This document shows positions 19,148 through 29,713 of a stretch of 64,000 nucleotides of DNA, piece after piece. Under the pieces are notes generated by a model. It made no database searches and was not told the DNA's origin. It was given only the letters and a program-made list of their open reading frames with translations. The DNA is taken from contig NZ_LLWC01000022.1 of the NCBI RefSeq assembly GCF_001561995.1, positions 1 through 64,000 of the forward strand. Direction: 5' to 3'. Position numbers and translations under genes: made by a program. Positions within the stretch are counted from its first letter, which is position 1. The number at the start of each line of letters is the position of its first letter. This DNA comes from Polycladidibacter hongkongensis. Its GTDB lineage: Bacteria; Pseudomonadota; Alphaproteobacteria; Rhizobiales; Stappiaceae.

Positions 19148-20448
19148 CCAGCACCAATCAACCGATTCTGCTAAAAAACGCGCGCATCATTGACCCGGCA
19201 AACAACATTGATGCCCGCGGCTCCCTGCTTGTCGAGGCAGGCCGCGTTGCAGGTATTGCTCTTGCTGACAGTGCAACCGGCTCTCCTGATGGCACCATCG
19301 TGCAGGATTGCGAAGGCGCAGTTGTCGCCCCCGGCCTCGTCGATATCGGCGTCAAGGTGGGCGAACCGGGCGCAGAGCATCGCGAAACCTTGCAAAGCGC
19401 CAGCCGCGCCGCCGTCGCCGGTGGTATTACCACCATCGTCACCAGCCCGGATACCGATCCGGTTATTGATGATCCGGCATTGGTAGATTTCCTGTTGCGC
19501 CGCGCCCGCGACACCGCCAGCGTGAATGTCTTCCCACTCGCTGCGCTCACCAAAGGCCTTGGCGGCAGCGAAATGTCGGAGATCGGCCTGTTGCAAGAGG
19601 CAGGCGCCATTGCCTTTTCCAACGACACCCACGCCATTAGCAACTCACAGGTCCTCGTGCGCTTGATGACCTATGCCCGCGATTTTGACGCACTCGTTAT
19701 CCATCAGGCACAGGATAAGGATCTGGCAGGCAGCGGCGTAATGAATGGCGGCCTGCGTGCCTCTTGGCTTGGCCTTGGCGGTGTTCCGCGCGAGGCAGAG
19801 TTTATTGGCATCGAACGGGATATGCGCCTTGTGGCCATGGCAAAGGGCAAATACCACGCCCGCCTCATTTCCTGTCCGCAAAGCGTGCGCGCCATCGCGG
19901 CTGCCAAAGCAGACGGGCAGGACGTTACCGCCGGGATCTCGATCAATCACCTCACCTTGAATGAAAACGACATCGGCCCCTACCGCACCTTCCACAAGAT
20001 GACCCCGCCACTGCGCACCGAAGAAGATCGCCTGCAAATGGTCGAAGCCATCGCCCGCGGCGACATCGACATCATCATGTCCGATCACAACCCGCAGGAT
20101 GTGGAGACCAAACGCCACCCCTTCGCCGAAGCCGAAGCAGGCGCTCTTGGCCTTGAAACCTTGCTTGGGGCGGGCTTGCGTCTGGTGCATTCAGGCGAGG
20201 TCCCGCTCTCGCGCTTGCTGGCCTGCCTCACCTGCAATCCGGCCCGGCGTCTTGGCCTGAACAAAGGTACACTGACCAAAGGGGCAGAGGCGGACATCAT
20301 CGTCTTTGATCCAGAACGCCCTTGGGTTGTCGAAAAGTCTAAGATTCGCTCCCTGTCGAAGAATACCCCCTTTGAGGACGAGCTGCTCACAGGTAAGGTA
20401 CTCACAACCATTGTCTCCGGTCAGGTTCTTTACAGTAGCGACGCCTGA
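19144..20448 (+). CDS. pyrC: dihydroorotase-like protein, probably inactive (PyrC-prime type)
   Basis: A 434-residue amidohydrolase-fold protein of the dihydroorotase family; its start overlaps the pyrB stop (ATGA). The overall fold is clear ([71 protein letters not shown]). However, the zinc-binding HxH site expected in the DxHVHLREPG motif reads [10 protein letters not shown], without either histidine, and the later His site ([11 protein letters not shown]) is also lost. By analogy with the inactive PyrC-prime of Pseudomonas, it probably serves as a structural partner that assembles PyrB into an active dodecamer, with the working dihydroorotase encoded elsewhere. Confidence 0.9.
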   Translation: MTSTNQPILLKNARIIDPANNIDARGSLLVEAGRVAGIALADSATGSPDGTIVQDCEGAVVAPGLVDIGVKVGEPGAEHRETLQSASRAAVAGGITTIVTSPDTDPVIDDPALVDFLLRRARDTASVNVFPLAALTKGLGGSEMSEIGLLQEAGAIAFSNDTHAISNSQVLVRLMTYARDFDALVIHQAQDKDLAGSGVMNGGLRASWLGLGGVPREAEFIGIERDMRLVAMAKGKYHARLISCPQSVRAIAAAKADGQDVTAGISINHLTLNENDIGPYRTFHKMTPPLRTEEDRLQMVEAIARGDIDIIMSDHNPQDVETKRHPFAEAEAGALGLETLLGAGLRLVHSGEVPLSRLLACLTCNPARRLGLNKGTLTKGAEADIIVFDPERPWVVEKSKIRSLSKNTPFEDELLTGKVLTTIVSGQVLYSSDA

Positions 20449-20470
20449 CCTCGAATTTTGGAGAATACCG

Positions 20471-21112
20471 TTGATCGATACCACCCTTTGGAGCACCGCC
20501 CTCCCCTACATGGCCGCAGCGGCGCTGCTCGGTTATGTGCTAGGCTCTATTCCCTTTGGCCTCATCATCACCCGCCTAGGCGGACAGGGTGACATTCGCA
20601 ACATTGGCTCGGGTAATATCGGCACCACCAATGTTCTGCGCACCGGCAAAAAAAGCCTCACAGCACTGACCCTGTTGTGCGATACGCTGAAGGCAACGCT
20701 GTCTGTGCTTATCATAGCCGAATGGGCCCCGCTGGGGGCAAGCAACCCGCTTGCTATCTACCTGCCGCTTATCGCCGGTGGTTTTGCCTTTCTGGGGCAC
20801 CTCTACCCAATTTGGCTCAAGTTCAACGGCGGCAAGGGCGTCGCCACCTATCTTGGCGTTCTCTTTGCAGTCTACTGGCCTATGGCACTGGGATTTATCG
20901 CCCTTTGGATCTCCACTGCGCTGATTACCCGCTTTTCCTCGCTCTCTGCCCTACTGACAAGTTTGCTGACCCCCTTCATTCTGTGGGTTTTCAACCAGTA
21001 TGAAACTGCGGGATTGATGGCACTAATGACTCTCATCCTCTGGATGAAGCATCATGAAAACATCGCCCGCCTGATGAACGGCACAGAAAGCAAAATCGGC
21101 AACAAAGGCTGA
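20471..21112 (+). CDS. plsY: acyl-phosphate:glycerol-3-phosphate acyltransferase
   Basis: PlsY (213 residues) transfers the acyl group from acyl-phosphate to glycerol-3-phosphate, the first step of phospholipid synthesis, in the inner membrane. Five membrane helices and the three conserved cytoplasmic motifs are present: [30 protein letters not shown] and [13 protein letters not shown] place the start at a TTG (20471), with GGAG 8 bases before it. The frame is open upstream into pyrC, but that part carries no PlsY homology. It is the third gene of the pyrB-pyrC-plsY-dprA run. Confidence 0.93.
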   Translation: MIDTTLWSTALPYMAAAALLGYVLGSIPFGLIITRLGGQGDIRNIGSGNIGTTNVLRTGKKSLTALTLLCDTLKATLSVLIIAEWAPLGASNPLAIYLPLIAGGFAFLGHLYPIWLKFNGGKGVATYLGVLFAVYWPMALGFIALWISTALITRFSSLSALLTSLLTPFILWVFNQYETAGLMALMTLILWMKHHENIARLMNGTESKIGNKG

Positions 21113-21163
21113 TTACGCAAGCCACAGCACTGTGTCACGGGCCAACCAGAAGGAAATTGGCCC

Positions 21164-22348
21164 GTGACAGAACTACAAACTGCCCTTGCCACCAACAAGG
21201 TGGATTATGCCCTTTCCGACCCCCAGCGCCTTGCGTGGTTGCGCCTGATCCGCTCGGAAAATGTCGGCCCGCGTACGTTTCGTGACCTGTTAAATTATTA
21301 CGGCTCGGCAGAGACAGCGCTTGCTCATCTGCCGGAGCTCTCTGCAAAGGGCGGCAAAACCAGCTATCGTCTCTGTTCCTCGCAAGAAGCCGAGCAGGAG
21401 CTCACCGCCTTAGAAAACAAAGGCGCCCGGCTGATTGCGCTCGGCGAACCCGGCTATCCGGCACCGCTGCGCCATATCGATAGCCCACCCCCATTGCTTT
21501 CCGTCCTAGGGGCAGATCTCGGCTCAACTCAGAATTACATTGCCATTGTCGGTGCCCGAAATTGTTCAGCCGCTGGTGCAAAACTCACCAAAACCTTTGC
21601 AAAATCATTGGGAGCGCAAGGCCACGTCGTTGTTTCGGGGCTGGCACGCGGGATTGATAGCGCCGCCCATCAAGCAAGCCTACAGACTGGCACTGCGGCA
21701 GTCTTTGCCGGTGGGCTGGATGTGCTCTACCCACCACAAAACGCCCGGCTAGCTGAAGAAATCCTTGCCCATAACGGCGCTTTGCTAACTGAAATGCCTT
21801 TGGGCCATGTCCCACGCGCCCACGATTTTCCGCGTCGCAATCGCATTGTATCTGGCATGAGCCGCGCACTCATTGTGATAGAGGCCGCAGCCAAATCTGG
21901 CTCGCTGCACACCGCCCGTTTCGCACTTGAACAAAACCGTGAAATCTTCGCTGTTCCCGGCTCTCCACTTGATCCGCGTTCTGAAGGCGCCAACCAATTG
22001 CTCAAACAGGGCGCGCATATGGCACTTTGCCCGCAGGATATCCTTGACGAGCTCGCCTCTCCCTCACTGCGCCAACCCCAACTAGCCGAAGAGCCAGAGC
22101 ATAAACAACTTATTGCCGAGGAAACTCGGCACACCGAGTTGGCCCAAAACAAGGCCCCACCACCGGTTACGCAAGAAGATATTGCGCAGCTTCACGCCGC
22201 GCTGACCACAGTACCCACCAGCATGGACGACCTTGCCGCCCATACTGGCATCGCTGTTACCCGCATTCCACTTGCTCTGTTGCATTTACAGCTGGCTGGA
22301 AAACTGCAGCGCCACCATATGGAGACATATACATCGATGGATCCATAG
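21164..22348 (+). CDS. dprA: DNA processing protein DprA
   Basis: DprA, 394 residues. It binds incoming single-stranded DNA and loads RecA during natural transformation. The Rossmann-fold domain holds GARNCSAAGAKLTKTFAKSL, VVSGLARGIDSAAHQASL, PRRNRIVSGMSRALIVIEAA and PGSPLDPRSEGANQLLKQGA. A C-terminal winged-helix (about 330-390) is present, as in many proteobacterial members. The GTG start at 21164 follows AAGGAAA at a good distance. It lies about 50 bases downstream of plsY, probably in the same transcript. Confidence 0.95.
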   Translation: MTELQTALATNKVDYALSDPQRLAWLRLIRSENVGPRTFRDLLNYYGSAETALAHLPELSAKGGKTSYRLCSSQEAEQELTALENKGARLIALGEPGYPAPLRHIDSPPPLLSVLGADLGSTQNYIAIVGARNCSAAGAKLTKTFAKSLGAQGHVVVSGLARGIDSAAHQASLQTGTAAVFAGGLDVLYPPQNARLAEEILAHNGALLTEMPLGHVPRAHDFPRRNRIVSGMSRALIVIEAAAKSGSLHTARFALEQNREIFAVPGSPLDPRSEGANQLLKQGAHMALCPQDILDELASPSLRQPQLAEEPEHKQLIAEETRHTELAQNKAPPPVTQEDIAQLHAALTTVPTSMDDLAAHTGIAVTRIPLALLHLQLAGKLQRHHMETYTSMDP

Positions 22349-22478
22349 TCCCACCTATGTTTGGGCCCATAACAGCCCAGCAATTAATGAAGAATTTTAT
22401 TTAAATGCAACAAGTCTTGCAAAACTTGCGGTGTCACTATAATGAATATACAACCCTAGCGAGATAAGTGACTCGCTC

Positions 22479-22682
22479 TTACTGCTTTGTCTGCGGCCCG
22501 CCAGCCACTTCCGCTGCTTCTTTCGCAGCCATTTCGAGCAGGTATGAGAGGAAGACAAGGTCATTTTGCGCGGCAAGTGTTTTTAGCTCAAGACACATCT
22601 GCTCACAGTAGCTGGCCACGTCTGTGATTTCGCAAGGTGCGTCGGTGTGTTCCATGAGGGTTACAGGGGCAGGATTACTCAT
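22479..22682 (-). CDS. small conserved hypothetical protein
   Basis: A 67-residue protein with a helical core: CEQMCLELKTLAAQNDLVFL followed by YLLEMAAKEAAE. Similar small proteins are found in Hyphomicrobiales without a known role. AAAAGGCG precedes the ATG. It sits on the minus strand between dprA and topA. Confidence 0.65.
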   Translation of the reverse strand: MSNPAPVTLMEHTDAPCEITDVASYCEQMCLELKTLAAQNDLVFLSYLLEMAAKEAAEVAGGPQTKQ

Positions 22683-23001
22683 ATTGATTTGCGCCTTTTG
22701 GATGGTTTCAAGTTAATTTTGCTCAACCTTTAGCACACATAATGATCACAACCAATCAGGGTGCACAACTGAATTTTATCTTATTAGTTGTATTTTTCGG
22801 AGGCAATATCGCTTTCCCTAGGGTGAGAAACCACGGTTGTTATCATTTGCACTCTTGACCCCCGCCCCTCAAAAAGCCATTTGACAGGCAGCAAATGTTT
22901 CGTGATTGTCTCGAATCGTCGAAGCAACGCCCGTTATCCGTGCCAGAGCAGCCAAAACCGACAAGAGCAGCTCCGGCCATATCGCGAGAGTTTTTAAGTT
23001 T

Positions 23002-25800
23002 ATGAACGTTGTCATTGTGGAATCACCGGCCAAGGCCAAAACCATCAATAAGTACCTGGGCAAGGACTACACGGTTTTGGCAAGCTACGGCCATGTGCGC
23101 GACCTGCCGCCCAAGGACGGCTCTGTGCTGCCAGATGACGACTTCGCCATGAGCTGGACAACAGACAGCAAATCCCAAAAGCGCCTCTCCGATATCGCCA
23201 ACGCTGTGAAAAGCGCTGACAAACTGATTCTCGCAACTGACCCCGACCGCGAAGGCGAGGCCATTTCCTGGCACGTGCTGGAAGTATTGAAAAAGCGCCG
23301 CTTGCTGAAAGGCAAGCAAATCGAGCGCGTCGTTTTTAACGCCATCACCAAAAACGCCATTCTTGAGGCAATGAAAAACCCGCGTGAGCTGGACGAGCCG
23401 CTCGTGGATGCCTACCTCGCCCGCCGCGCACTGGACTATCTCGTAGGCTTCACCCTTTCGCCGGTTCTGTGGCGCAAATTACCCGGCTCCCGCTCCGCTG
23501 GCCGTGTACAGTCGGTGGCCCTGCGCCTTGTTTGTGAGCGCGAACAAGAGATCGAAGATTTTAACTCGCAAGAATACTGGTCAATCCTCGCCAACCTGAC
23601 CAACGGGGAAAACGCCGCTCTGCAAGCCAAAGTCACCGGCTTTGAGGGCAAAAAACTGGGCCGTCTGGATATTAAAGACGAGGCCAGCGCCACCACCATC
23701 AAAACCATGCTGGAAAAGGCGCAGCTCTCAGTCTCCTCCGTTGAATCCAAGCCGACCAAGCGCAATCCCTACGCGCCATTCACCACCTCGACACTGCAAC
23801 AGGAAGCCTCGCGCAAATGCGGTTTTGCCGCCGCGCACACCATGCAAATCGCGCAGAAGCTTTACGAGGGCATCAACATCGGCGGCGAAACCACCGGCCT
23901 CATCACCTATATGCGTACTGACGGTGTGCAAATCGCACCAGAGGCGGTGCACAGTGCCCGCTCCGTCATTGGCCGCCTCTATGGCGATAATTATGTGCCG
24001 GAAAAACCGCGCCACTACTCATCCAAAGCGAAAAACGCGCAGGAGGCACACGAGGCGATCCGCCCAACCGACCTCTCCCGCCATCCGCGCGATGTGGCCA
24101 AATTCCTTGATCCAGATGCCGCCCGCTTATACGAGCTGATCTGGAAACGAACCATTGCCTCGCAAATGGCCTCCGCTGTGCTGGAACGCACCACAATCGA
24201 CATCACCGCCCGTGAAGGCAGCCGCACCGCCGCGCTGCGCGCCACCGGCTCAGTTGTCCGCTTTGATGGCTTCCTCACCCTCTACCAAGAGGGCAAGGAC
24301 GATGAGGAAGACGAGGAAAGCCGCCGCCTCCCCGCTGTAAGCACCGGCGAAATGCTGGGCCGCACCGGCATAGAGGCCAACCAGCACTTTACCGAGCCCC
24401 CCCCACGTTTCACCGAGGCCACCCTCGTGAAAAAGATGGAAGAACTCGGCATCGGCCGCCCGTCCACCTATGCCGCCACGCTGCAAACCCTGCGCGATCG
24501 CGGCTATATCGAGCTGGATAAAAAGCGCCTGCTGCCGCAGGATAAAGGCCGCCTTGTCACCGCCTTCCTTGAGGGCTTCTTCAAGCGCTACGTGGAATAC
24601 GATTTCACCGCCGCACTGGAAGAACAGCTGGACAAAATCTCGGCAGGCGAACTGGAATGGAAGGCCGTCTTGAAAGAGTTCTGGAACCCCTTCCACGAAA
24701 TCTGCGATGAAGTGATTAAGCGGTCCAACACCGAAGTTCTGGACGCGCTCAATGAAATCCTGCGTGCCCACGTCTTCCCCGATAAAGAAGATGGCACCGA
24801 CCCGCGCCAGTGCCCAAAATGCGCCACCGGCCGCCTCTCGCTTAAAACCAGCCGCTTTGGCGCCTTTGTCGGTTGCTCCAACTACAACAAAGACAAAAAA
24901 GACGGCAAGGTTCCCAACGAGGATCCGCCACACTGCGATTACACCCGCCAGATCGTGCAGGGCGCAGATGGTGACAGCGCCGCCGCTGTTGATGGCCCGC
25001 AAATACTGGGACAAGACCCGCAAACCGGCCTCGACGTCTCCTTGCGCATCGGCCGCTTTGGCCCTTACGTCCAGCTAGGAGAAGAGGCCAAACCAAAGCG
25101 CTCCTCCTTGCCCCGCGGCTGGCAGGCCTCTGAAATAGATCTGGAAAAAGCGCTGCAGCTGCTGTCGCTGCCGCGCGAAGTTGGCACCCACCCGGAAGAT
25201 GGCAAGACAATCTCCGCCGGTCTTGGCCGCTTTGGCCCGTTTGTGCTGCACGATGGCACCTATGCCAATCTGGATAGCCCGGAAGAAGTCTTCTCCGTTG
25301 GCATCAACCGCGCTGTTACCCTTTTGGCCGAAAAACGCGCCAAAGGCGGCGGGCGCCGTGCCGCGGCCAAACCGCTACGCGAATTGGGTGACCACCCAGA
25401 CGGCGGCGCCATCAATGTCTATTCCGGCCGCTATGGTCCCTATGTAAAATGGGAAAAAACCAACGCCACCTTGCCAAAAGATGTCACCCCTGAAGATGTA
25501 ACACTGGAGCAAGCCGTCGAACTGGTGAATGCCAAGGCAGGCAGCAAGGGCAAGAAGAAAGCCGCACCAAAGAAAAAACCGGCAGCGAAAAAAGCCCCTG
25601 CCAAAAAGGCCGCAAGTGGCCCGCTTGCAGAATTTGGCAGTTATAGCGACGGCGCTGATGTTTCCCTGCGCGACAGCGGCCGCCTTGGCCTGCGTATCAA
25701 ATGGGGCAGCAAGTTCATTTCACTGCCCAAAGACCTGCAGGCAAAAGACGTGACCAAAGAGCTGGCTTTTAAACTGATTGCAGAAAAAGCTGGCGAATAA
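23002..25800 (+). CDS. topA: DNA topoisomerase I
   Basis: Type IA topoisomerase (932 residues) that relaxes negatively supercoiled DNA. The Toprim domain is at the N-terminus (VIVESPAKAKTINKYLG, ATDPDREGEAISWHVLE) and the active-site tyrosine lies in GLITYMRTDGVQI. One Cys4 zinc motif follows (CPKC, then two further cysteines at about 630-665). Then come several topoisomerase C-terminal repeats (GRFGPYVQLG, GRFGPFVLHDG, GRYGPYVKWEK), a Lys/Ala-rich linker and a last repeat. The true start is the ATG at 23002 (MNVVIVESPAKA); the frame runs open from 22906. It is followed by rnr. Confidence 0.97.
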   Translation: MNVVIVESPAKAKTINKYLGKDYTVLASYGHVRDLPPKDGSVLPDDDFAMSWTTDSKSQKRLSDIANAVKSADKLILATDPDREGEAISWHVLEVLKKRRLLKGKQIERVVFNAITKNAILEAMKNPRELDEPLVDAYLARRALDYLVGFTLSPVLWRKLPGSRSAGRVQSVALRLVCEREQEIEDFNSQEYWSILANLTNGENAALQAKVTGFEGKKLGRLDIKDEASATTIKTMLEKAQLSVSSVESKPTKRNPYAPFTTSTLQQEASRKCGFAAAHTMQIAQKLYEGINIGGETTGLITYMRTDGVQIAPEAVHSARSVIGRLYGDNYVPEKPRHYSSKAKNAQEAHEAIRPTDLSRHPRDVAKFLDPDAARLYELIWKRTIASQMASAVLERTTIDITAREGSRTAALRATGSVVRFDGFLTLYQEGKDDEEDEESRRLPAVSTGEMLGRTGIEANQHFTEPPPRFTEATLVKKMEELGIGRPSTYAATLQTLRDRGYIELDKKRLLPQDKGRLVTAFLEGFFKRYVEYDFTAALEEQLDKISAGELEWKAVLKEFWNPFHEICDEVIKRSNTEVLDALNEILRAHVFPDKEDGTDPRQCPKCATGRLSLKTSRFGAFVGCSNYNKDKKDGKVPNEDPPHCDYTRQIVQGADGDSAAAVDGPQILGQDPQTGLDVSLRIGRFGPYVQLGEEAKPKRSSLPRGWQASEIDLEKALQLLSLPREVGTHPEDGKTISAGLGRFGPFVLHDGTYANLDSPEEVFSVGINRAVTLLAEKRAKGGGRRAAAKPLRELGDHPDGGAINVYSGRYGPYVKWEKTNATLPKDVTPEDVTLEQAVELVNAKAGSKGKKKAAPKKKPAAKKAPAKKAASGPLAEFGSYSDGADVSLRDSGRLGLRIKWGSKFISLPKDLQAKDVTKELAFKLIAEKAGE

Positions 25801-25886
25801 ACAACTGAAACCTTAACGGCCTTGCGCTATCAATAAGCTGCAAGGCCGCACCAAACCGCGCAGCCACAGCTGCACAGGATGACACA

Positions 25887-28193
25887 TTGAGCCGAAAAAC
25901 ACAGGCTAACAAGCGGGCAAAGGGCCCCGCCAATATGCCCTCGCGCGAGGAGATCCTCGCCTTTATCAAGAAAAATCCGAGCAAAGCCAACAAACGCGAT
26001 GTCGCCCGCCACTTTAAAATAACCGGCGCGGCGCGCATCGAGCTAAAGCGCATTCTGAAAGATCTGATGGCCGATGGCCTCGTCGAAAAGCGGCAAAAGC
26101 AAATGTTGCTCCCCGGCGAGCTACCCCCTGTTTTTGTCGCCACCATCCGCGCCGCCTCAAGCGAGGGCGAGTTGCTGGCCGAGCCACAAAACTGGGACGA
26201 TGCGCTAGGCACACCGCCCAAGGTGCTCATTCTACCTGAAAAGCGCAACAAATCGCAGGGCGTTCCGGCCCTTGCCATAGGTGACCGCGTTCTCCTGCGC
26301 CTTGCAGATGTGGACCCCGGCGCAGAGGCGCAGTTCTGCGCCCGCCCGATTAAAAAACTGCAACGCCAGCAAGATGAAGTCCTTGGCGTGCTCTCCATAG
26401 ACCCGCTGTCCAAAGAAGCTATCCTATCCCCGGTAGACCGCAAGCAGCGTGAGCTGAATGTGGATCCACGCTATTTGGAAGGCGCAAAGGACAGCGATCT
26501 GGTCGCCGTTGAAGTGGTCAAAGCCGGGCGCATGCGCTACCCGCAAGCGCGGGTGACAAAAGTCATCGGTTCGATGAAGTCGGAAAAAGCCGTTTCCGAG
26601 ATCGCCCTTTACACGCAAAATATCCCGACCGAGTTTCCAGAGGCCGCCTTGGCACAGGCCGAAGCCGCCGCCCCTGTCAGCCAAGGCAAGCGCGAAGACT
26701 GGCGCCATCTGCCGCTGCTCACCATCGACCCGGCAGACGCCAAAGACCACGACGACGCCGTCTACGCCGAGGCGGATACGGCCGAGGACAACCCCGGCGG
26801 CCATATCATCTACGTGGCCATTGCCGATGTAGCGGCCTACGTCACCCCCGGCTCGCCGCTGGACAAAGAAGCGTTGAAGCGGGGCAATTCGGTCTACTTC
26901 CCCGACCGCGTCATCCCCATGTTGCCCGAGCGCATTTCCAACAATCTGTGCTCCCTGCGCGAGTTGGAAGACCGCCCCTCCATGGCGGTACGCATGATCT
27001 TTACCGCTGAAGGGCAAAAGCTCTCCCATAGTTTCCATCGTGTCATTATGCGCAGCGCCGCCAAGCTCTCCTATCAGCAAGCCCAAAAGGCCATTGACGG
27101 CGTGGTGGATGACAAAACCGGCCCGCTGCTGGAGCCGGTCCTCAAACCGCTATGGCAAGCCTATGACGCGCTAAAACGTGGCCGCGACAAACGCGCACCG
27201 CTTGAGCTTGATCTGCCAGAGCGCAAAATCAAGCTAAAAGACGATGGCACGGTCGACAGTGTGTTCGTGCCCGAGCGCCTTGACGCCCATAAACTCATCG
27301 AGGAGTTTATGATTCAAGCCAACGTCGCCGCCGCCGAACAGCTGGAGGCCAAGCGCGCGCCAGTGCTCTACCGCGTTCATGACGCCTCCACACCGGAGAA
27401 GCTTGCCAGCCTGCGCGATTTCCTCTCCACCATGTCAATCAAGTTGCCCACAATTGGCGGCCTGCGCCCCTCTGTGTTCAACCACATTCTGGCAAAGGTG
27501 GCCGAGACCCCAAGCGCGCAGCTGGTGAATGAAGTGGTGCTCCGCTCCCAAGCGCAAGCAGAGTACACGCCGCAAAATATTGGCCACTTTGGCCTTAATC
27601 TGCGCCGCTACGCCCACTTCACCTCCCCAATTCGCCGCTATGCGGATTTGTTGATCCACCGGTCGCTTATTCGCTCTCTGGGCTTGGGCAAAGATGGCCT
27701 GCCGGACGGCTTTGAAGACAAGCTTGATGTAATTGGCGGTGAAATATCTGCGGCAGAACGTCGCGCCATGCTTGCCGAGCGCGAGACCATTGATCGCCTC
27801 ATAGCCTTGTGGCTCTGCGATAAATTGGGCGCAACCTTCAAAGGGCGTATCGCTGGGGTAACAAAAGCTGGACTATTTGTGCGCTTGTCAGAAAGCGGCG
27901 CAGATGGTTTTGTGCCCGCCTCAACCATTGGTACGGATTTCTACGAATACGTAGAGACGGCCCATGCGCTCACCGCCGTGCATTCAGGCGAAACCTTCCA
28001 GCTGGGCGACTCTGTCGAAGTTCGCTTGGTGGAAGCTGCCCCGTTTGCCGGTTCACTGCGTTTTGAGTTGCTAAGCAAAGGGCAAATCCGCAAGGATGTT
28101 CATGCCCATCTGCGCGGCAATCGCAAGCCAGAGCGTCGCCGTCGCCCCTCCAAGCCACATGGCTTGAAAAGGACAAAGCCGAAGCGGAGGTAA
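25887..28193 (+). CDS. rnr: ribonuclease R
   Basis: A 3'-5' exoribonuclease of the RNB family (768 residues) that degrades structured RNA and takes part in rRNA and tmRNA-linked quality control. An N-terminal winged helix (about 20-70), cold-shock-like domains, the RNB catalytic centre (TIDPADAKDHDDAVYAE, with the metal-binding Asp cluster), a C-terminal S1 domain (GRIAGVTKAGLFVRL) and a basic tail (RKPERRRRPSKPH) are visible. The TTG start at 25887 has AGGAT upstream and gives a basic N-terminus; an ATG 16 codons further is the alternative. Confidence 0.95.
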   Translation: MSRKTQANKRAKGPANMPSREEILAFIKKNPSKANKRDVARHFKITGAARIELKRILKDLMADGLVEKRQKQMLLPGELPPVFVATIRAASSEGELLAEPQNWDDALGTPPKVLILPEKRNKSQGVPALAIGDRVLLRLADVDPGAEAQFCARPIKKLQRQQDEVLGVLSIDPLSKEAILSPVDRKQRELNVDPRYLEGAKDSDLVAVEVVKAGRMRYPQARVTKVIGSMKSEKAVSEIALYTQNIPTEFPEAALAQAEAAAPVSQGKREDWRHLPLLTIDPADAKDHDDAVYAEADTAEDNPGGHIIYVAIADVAAYVTPGSPLDKEALKRGNSVYFPDRVIPMLPERISNNLCSLRELEDRPSMAVRMIFTAEGQKLSHSFHRVIMRSAAKLSYQQAQKAIDGVVDDKTGPLLEPVLKPLWQAYDALKRGRDKRAPLELDLPERKIKLKDDGTVDSVFVPERLDAHKLIEEFMIQANVAAAEQLEAKRAPVLYRVHDASTPEKLASLRDFLSTMSIKLPTIGGLRPSVFNHILAKVAETPSAQLVNEVVLRSQAQAEYTPQNIGHFGLNLRRYAHFTSPIRRYADLLIHRSLIRSLGLGKDGLPDGFEDKLDVIGGEISAAERRAMLAERETIDRLIALWLCDKLGATFKGRIAGVTKAGLFVRLSESGADGFVPASTIGTDFYEYVETAHALTAVHSGETFQLGDSVEVRLVEAAPFAGSLRFELLSKGQIRKDVHAHLRGNRKPERRRRPSKPHGLKRTKPKRR

Positions 28194-28202
28194 AAGGCGA
28201 AT

Positions 28203-28673
28203 ATGACAGCACAACAAGCCACTTTGGAAGACACTCCAGTGTCCAAACCAGAGCGCAATGTCGCCGATGCCATGCTCAAGGGCAGCCTGTGCCGCTGCCC
28301 CTCCTGCGGCCAAGGCAAAGTATTTGACGGCTATCTGAAGCTGCAAAATGAATGCACAGCCTGCGGCGAAGAGCTGTCGCACGCCCGCGCCGATGATGCC
28401 CCGCCCTACTTCACCATCTTTATCGTTGGGCATGTCGTGGTCGCATTGGCCATGTGGGTGGAGATCGCCTATCGACCGGCCATGTGGCTGCATATGGCCA
28501 TGTGGATTCCATTGACAATCGCAATGTCGCTTGGCCTGCTACGGCCACTGAAAGGTGCCATTGTTGGCCTGCAATGGGCCCTGCGCATGCACGGTTTCGA
28601 AGGTGCAGAACTGGACAAGCGCGACCGCGAGCAGCTTAGCAAAGGTACTGGCAGCGCGGCGGACAACACATGA
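28203..28673 (+). CDS. DUF983 membrane protein
   Basis: A 156-residue protein with two zinc-ribbon-like CxxC pairs (CRCPSCGQGKVFDGYLK at about 30-46 and CTACGEELS near 57), two membrane helices (about 75-95 and 100-122) and a short cytoplasmic tail. This is the DUF983 family, usually found near rnr and Nudix genes in Alphaproteobacteria. The role is unknown, although some members are linked to cytochrome oxidase assembly. It follows rnr by 9 bases and overlaps the Nudix gene by ATGA, so it is part of one operon. Confidence 0.87.
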   Translation: MTAQQATLEDTPVSKPERNVADAMLKGSLCRCPSCGQGKVFDGYLKLQNECTACGEELSHARADDAPPYFTIFIVGHVVVALAMWVEIAYRPAMWLHMAMWIPLTIAMSLGLLRPLKGAIVGLQWALRMHGFEGAELDKRDREQLSKGTGSAADNT

Positions 28674-29416
28674 GCCGCGCCGACGAGCTCACGGCCTTCG
28701 CCCGCCGTATCGCCGACCCAAGCCAGCCTGAGCGCCCCGCAGTGGACGCCGCCACATTGCTCATTCTTGATACCAATGCCAGCGGGGAACCTGTGGTCCT
28801 CATGGGCCGCCGCCACATGCGCCACACCTTTATGCCCGGCAAATTTGTGTTTCCCGGTGGCCGCGTCGATGAAAGCGATGCACAAACCCCGTTGCTCGCC
28901 TCCTATCATCCGCAGATCACCGCCAAACTTGCGGCCCAAACAACTGATCGCTCTATCGCTCAGCTGGAGGCTCTGGCCGTCGCCGCCTGCCGCGAAACCT
29001 ATGAAGAAGCAGGGCTGTTTATTGGCAAGCAGCAAGAAGGCAACATAGCGCAGCCGCTGCCGCCAGCACTACAGGCATTTACACAGCGCGGTTTGGCTCT
29101 GGATCTCTCCTGCTACCGCCTGCTGGCCCGTGCCGTTACTCCGCCCGGGCAACCTCGCTGCTTTGACACCCGCTTTTTCGTTGTGGACGCGGCACAAATC
29201 GCCGACCGTCTTGCCGAGGGCACCGGCCCAACCGGCGAACTGGAAGAATTGCAGTGGCCAACACTTGAAGAATGTAAGCAGCTGGACCTGCCGCCAATCA
29301 CCCTCGTCATCATCGAGGAACTGCAACAGCGGCTGCAACAAGACCCGCAGCTGGATCCCGCAACCCCAATTCCCTTCTATTTCTGGCAGGACGGTTTTCA
29401 ACGCAAGCTGCTCTAG
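28670..29416 (+). CDS. Nudix hydrolase, NUDT7/8-like
   Basis: A 248-residue hydrolase of nucleoside diphosphate-linked substrates. The Nudix box is extended: FPGGRVDESDAQTP, a ~40-residue insert, then AACRETYEEAGLFIGK (REtyEEaG). This layout is seen in the coenzyme A or ADP-ribose-type Nudix proteins related to NUDT7/8/19. The start overlaps the DUF983 stop. The substrate is not known; the operon position after rnr-DUF983 is conserved among related bacteria. Confidence 0.87.
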   Translation: MSRADELTAFARRIADPSQPERPAVDAATLLILDTNASGEPVVLMGRRHMRHTFMPGKFVFPGGRVDESDAQTPLLASYHPQITAKLAAQTTDRSIAQLEALAVAACRETYEEAGLFIGKQQEGNIAQPLPPALQAFTQRGLALDLSCYRLLARAVTPPGQPRCFDTRFFVVDAAQIADRLAEGTGPTGELEELQWPTLEECKQLDLPPITLVIIEELQQRLQQDPQLDPATPIPFYFWQDGFQRKLL

Positions 29417-29713
29417 CACCGGCACAAACGCACACCTGCCACGCGAACCGGCCTGTCACAGCTTCAGGCCTGCCACTTTTTCATGCGTGCCAACCAGCTG
29501 GCACACAAACACAATAGAACAGCGCTTCGGCGCTCCTCTCATGTAAGCCGCGCCAAATTGCCATTGTGATAAACAAATTGATAGCTCTCAGACAGCCTAT
29601 GTGTTTTCATGGCTAGTCCATACTCTTTATTTGTTTCATCACCGACGCTGCTTTTGCCCAAAAGCAGATGTCGCGCACACTTGGTATTCTCAATGTTTGC
29701 TGTCTCGATAAAG

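Noticed and set aside
22881-22909. Possible sigma-70 promoter before topA starting with TTGACA
   Set aside because: The -35 matches well but no convincing -10 hexamer lies at the right distance.
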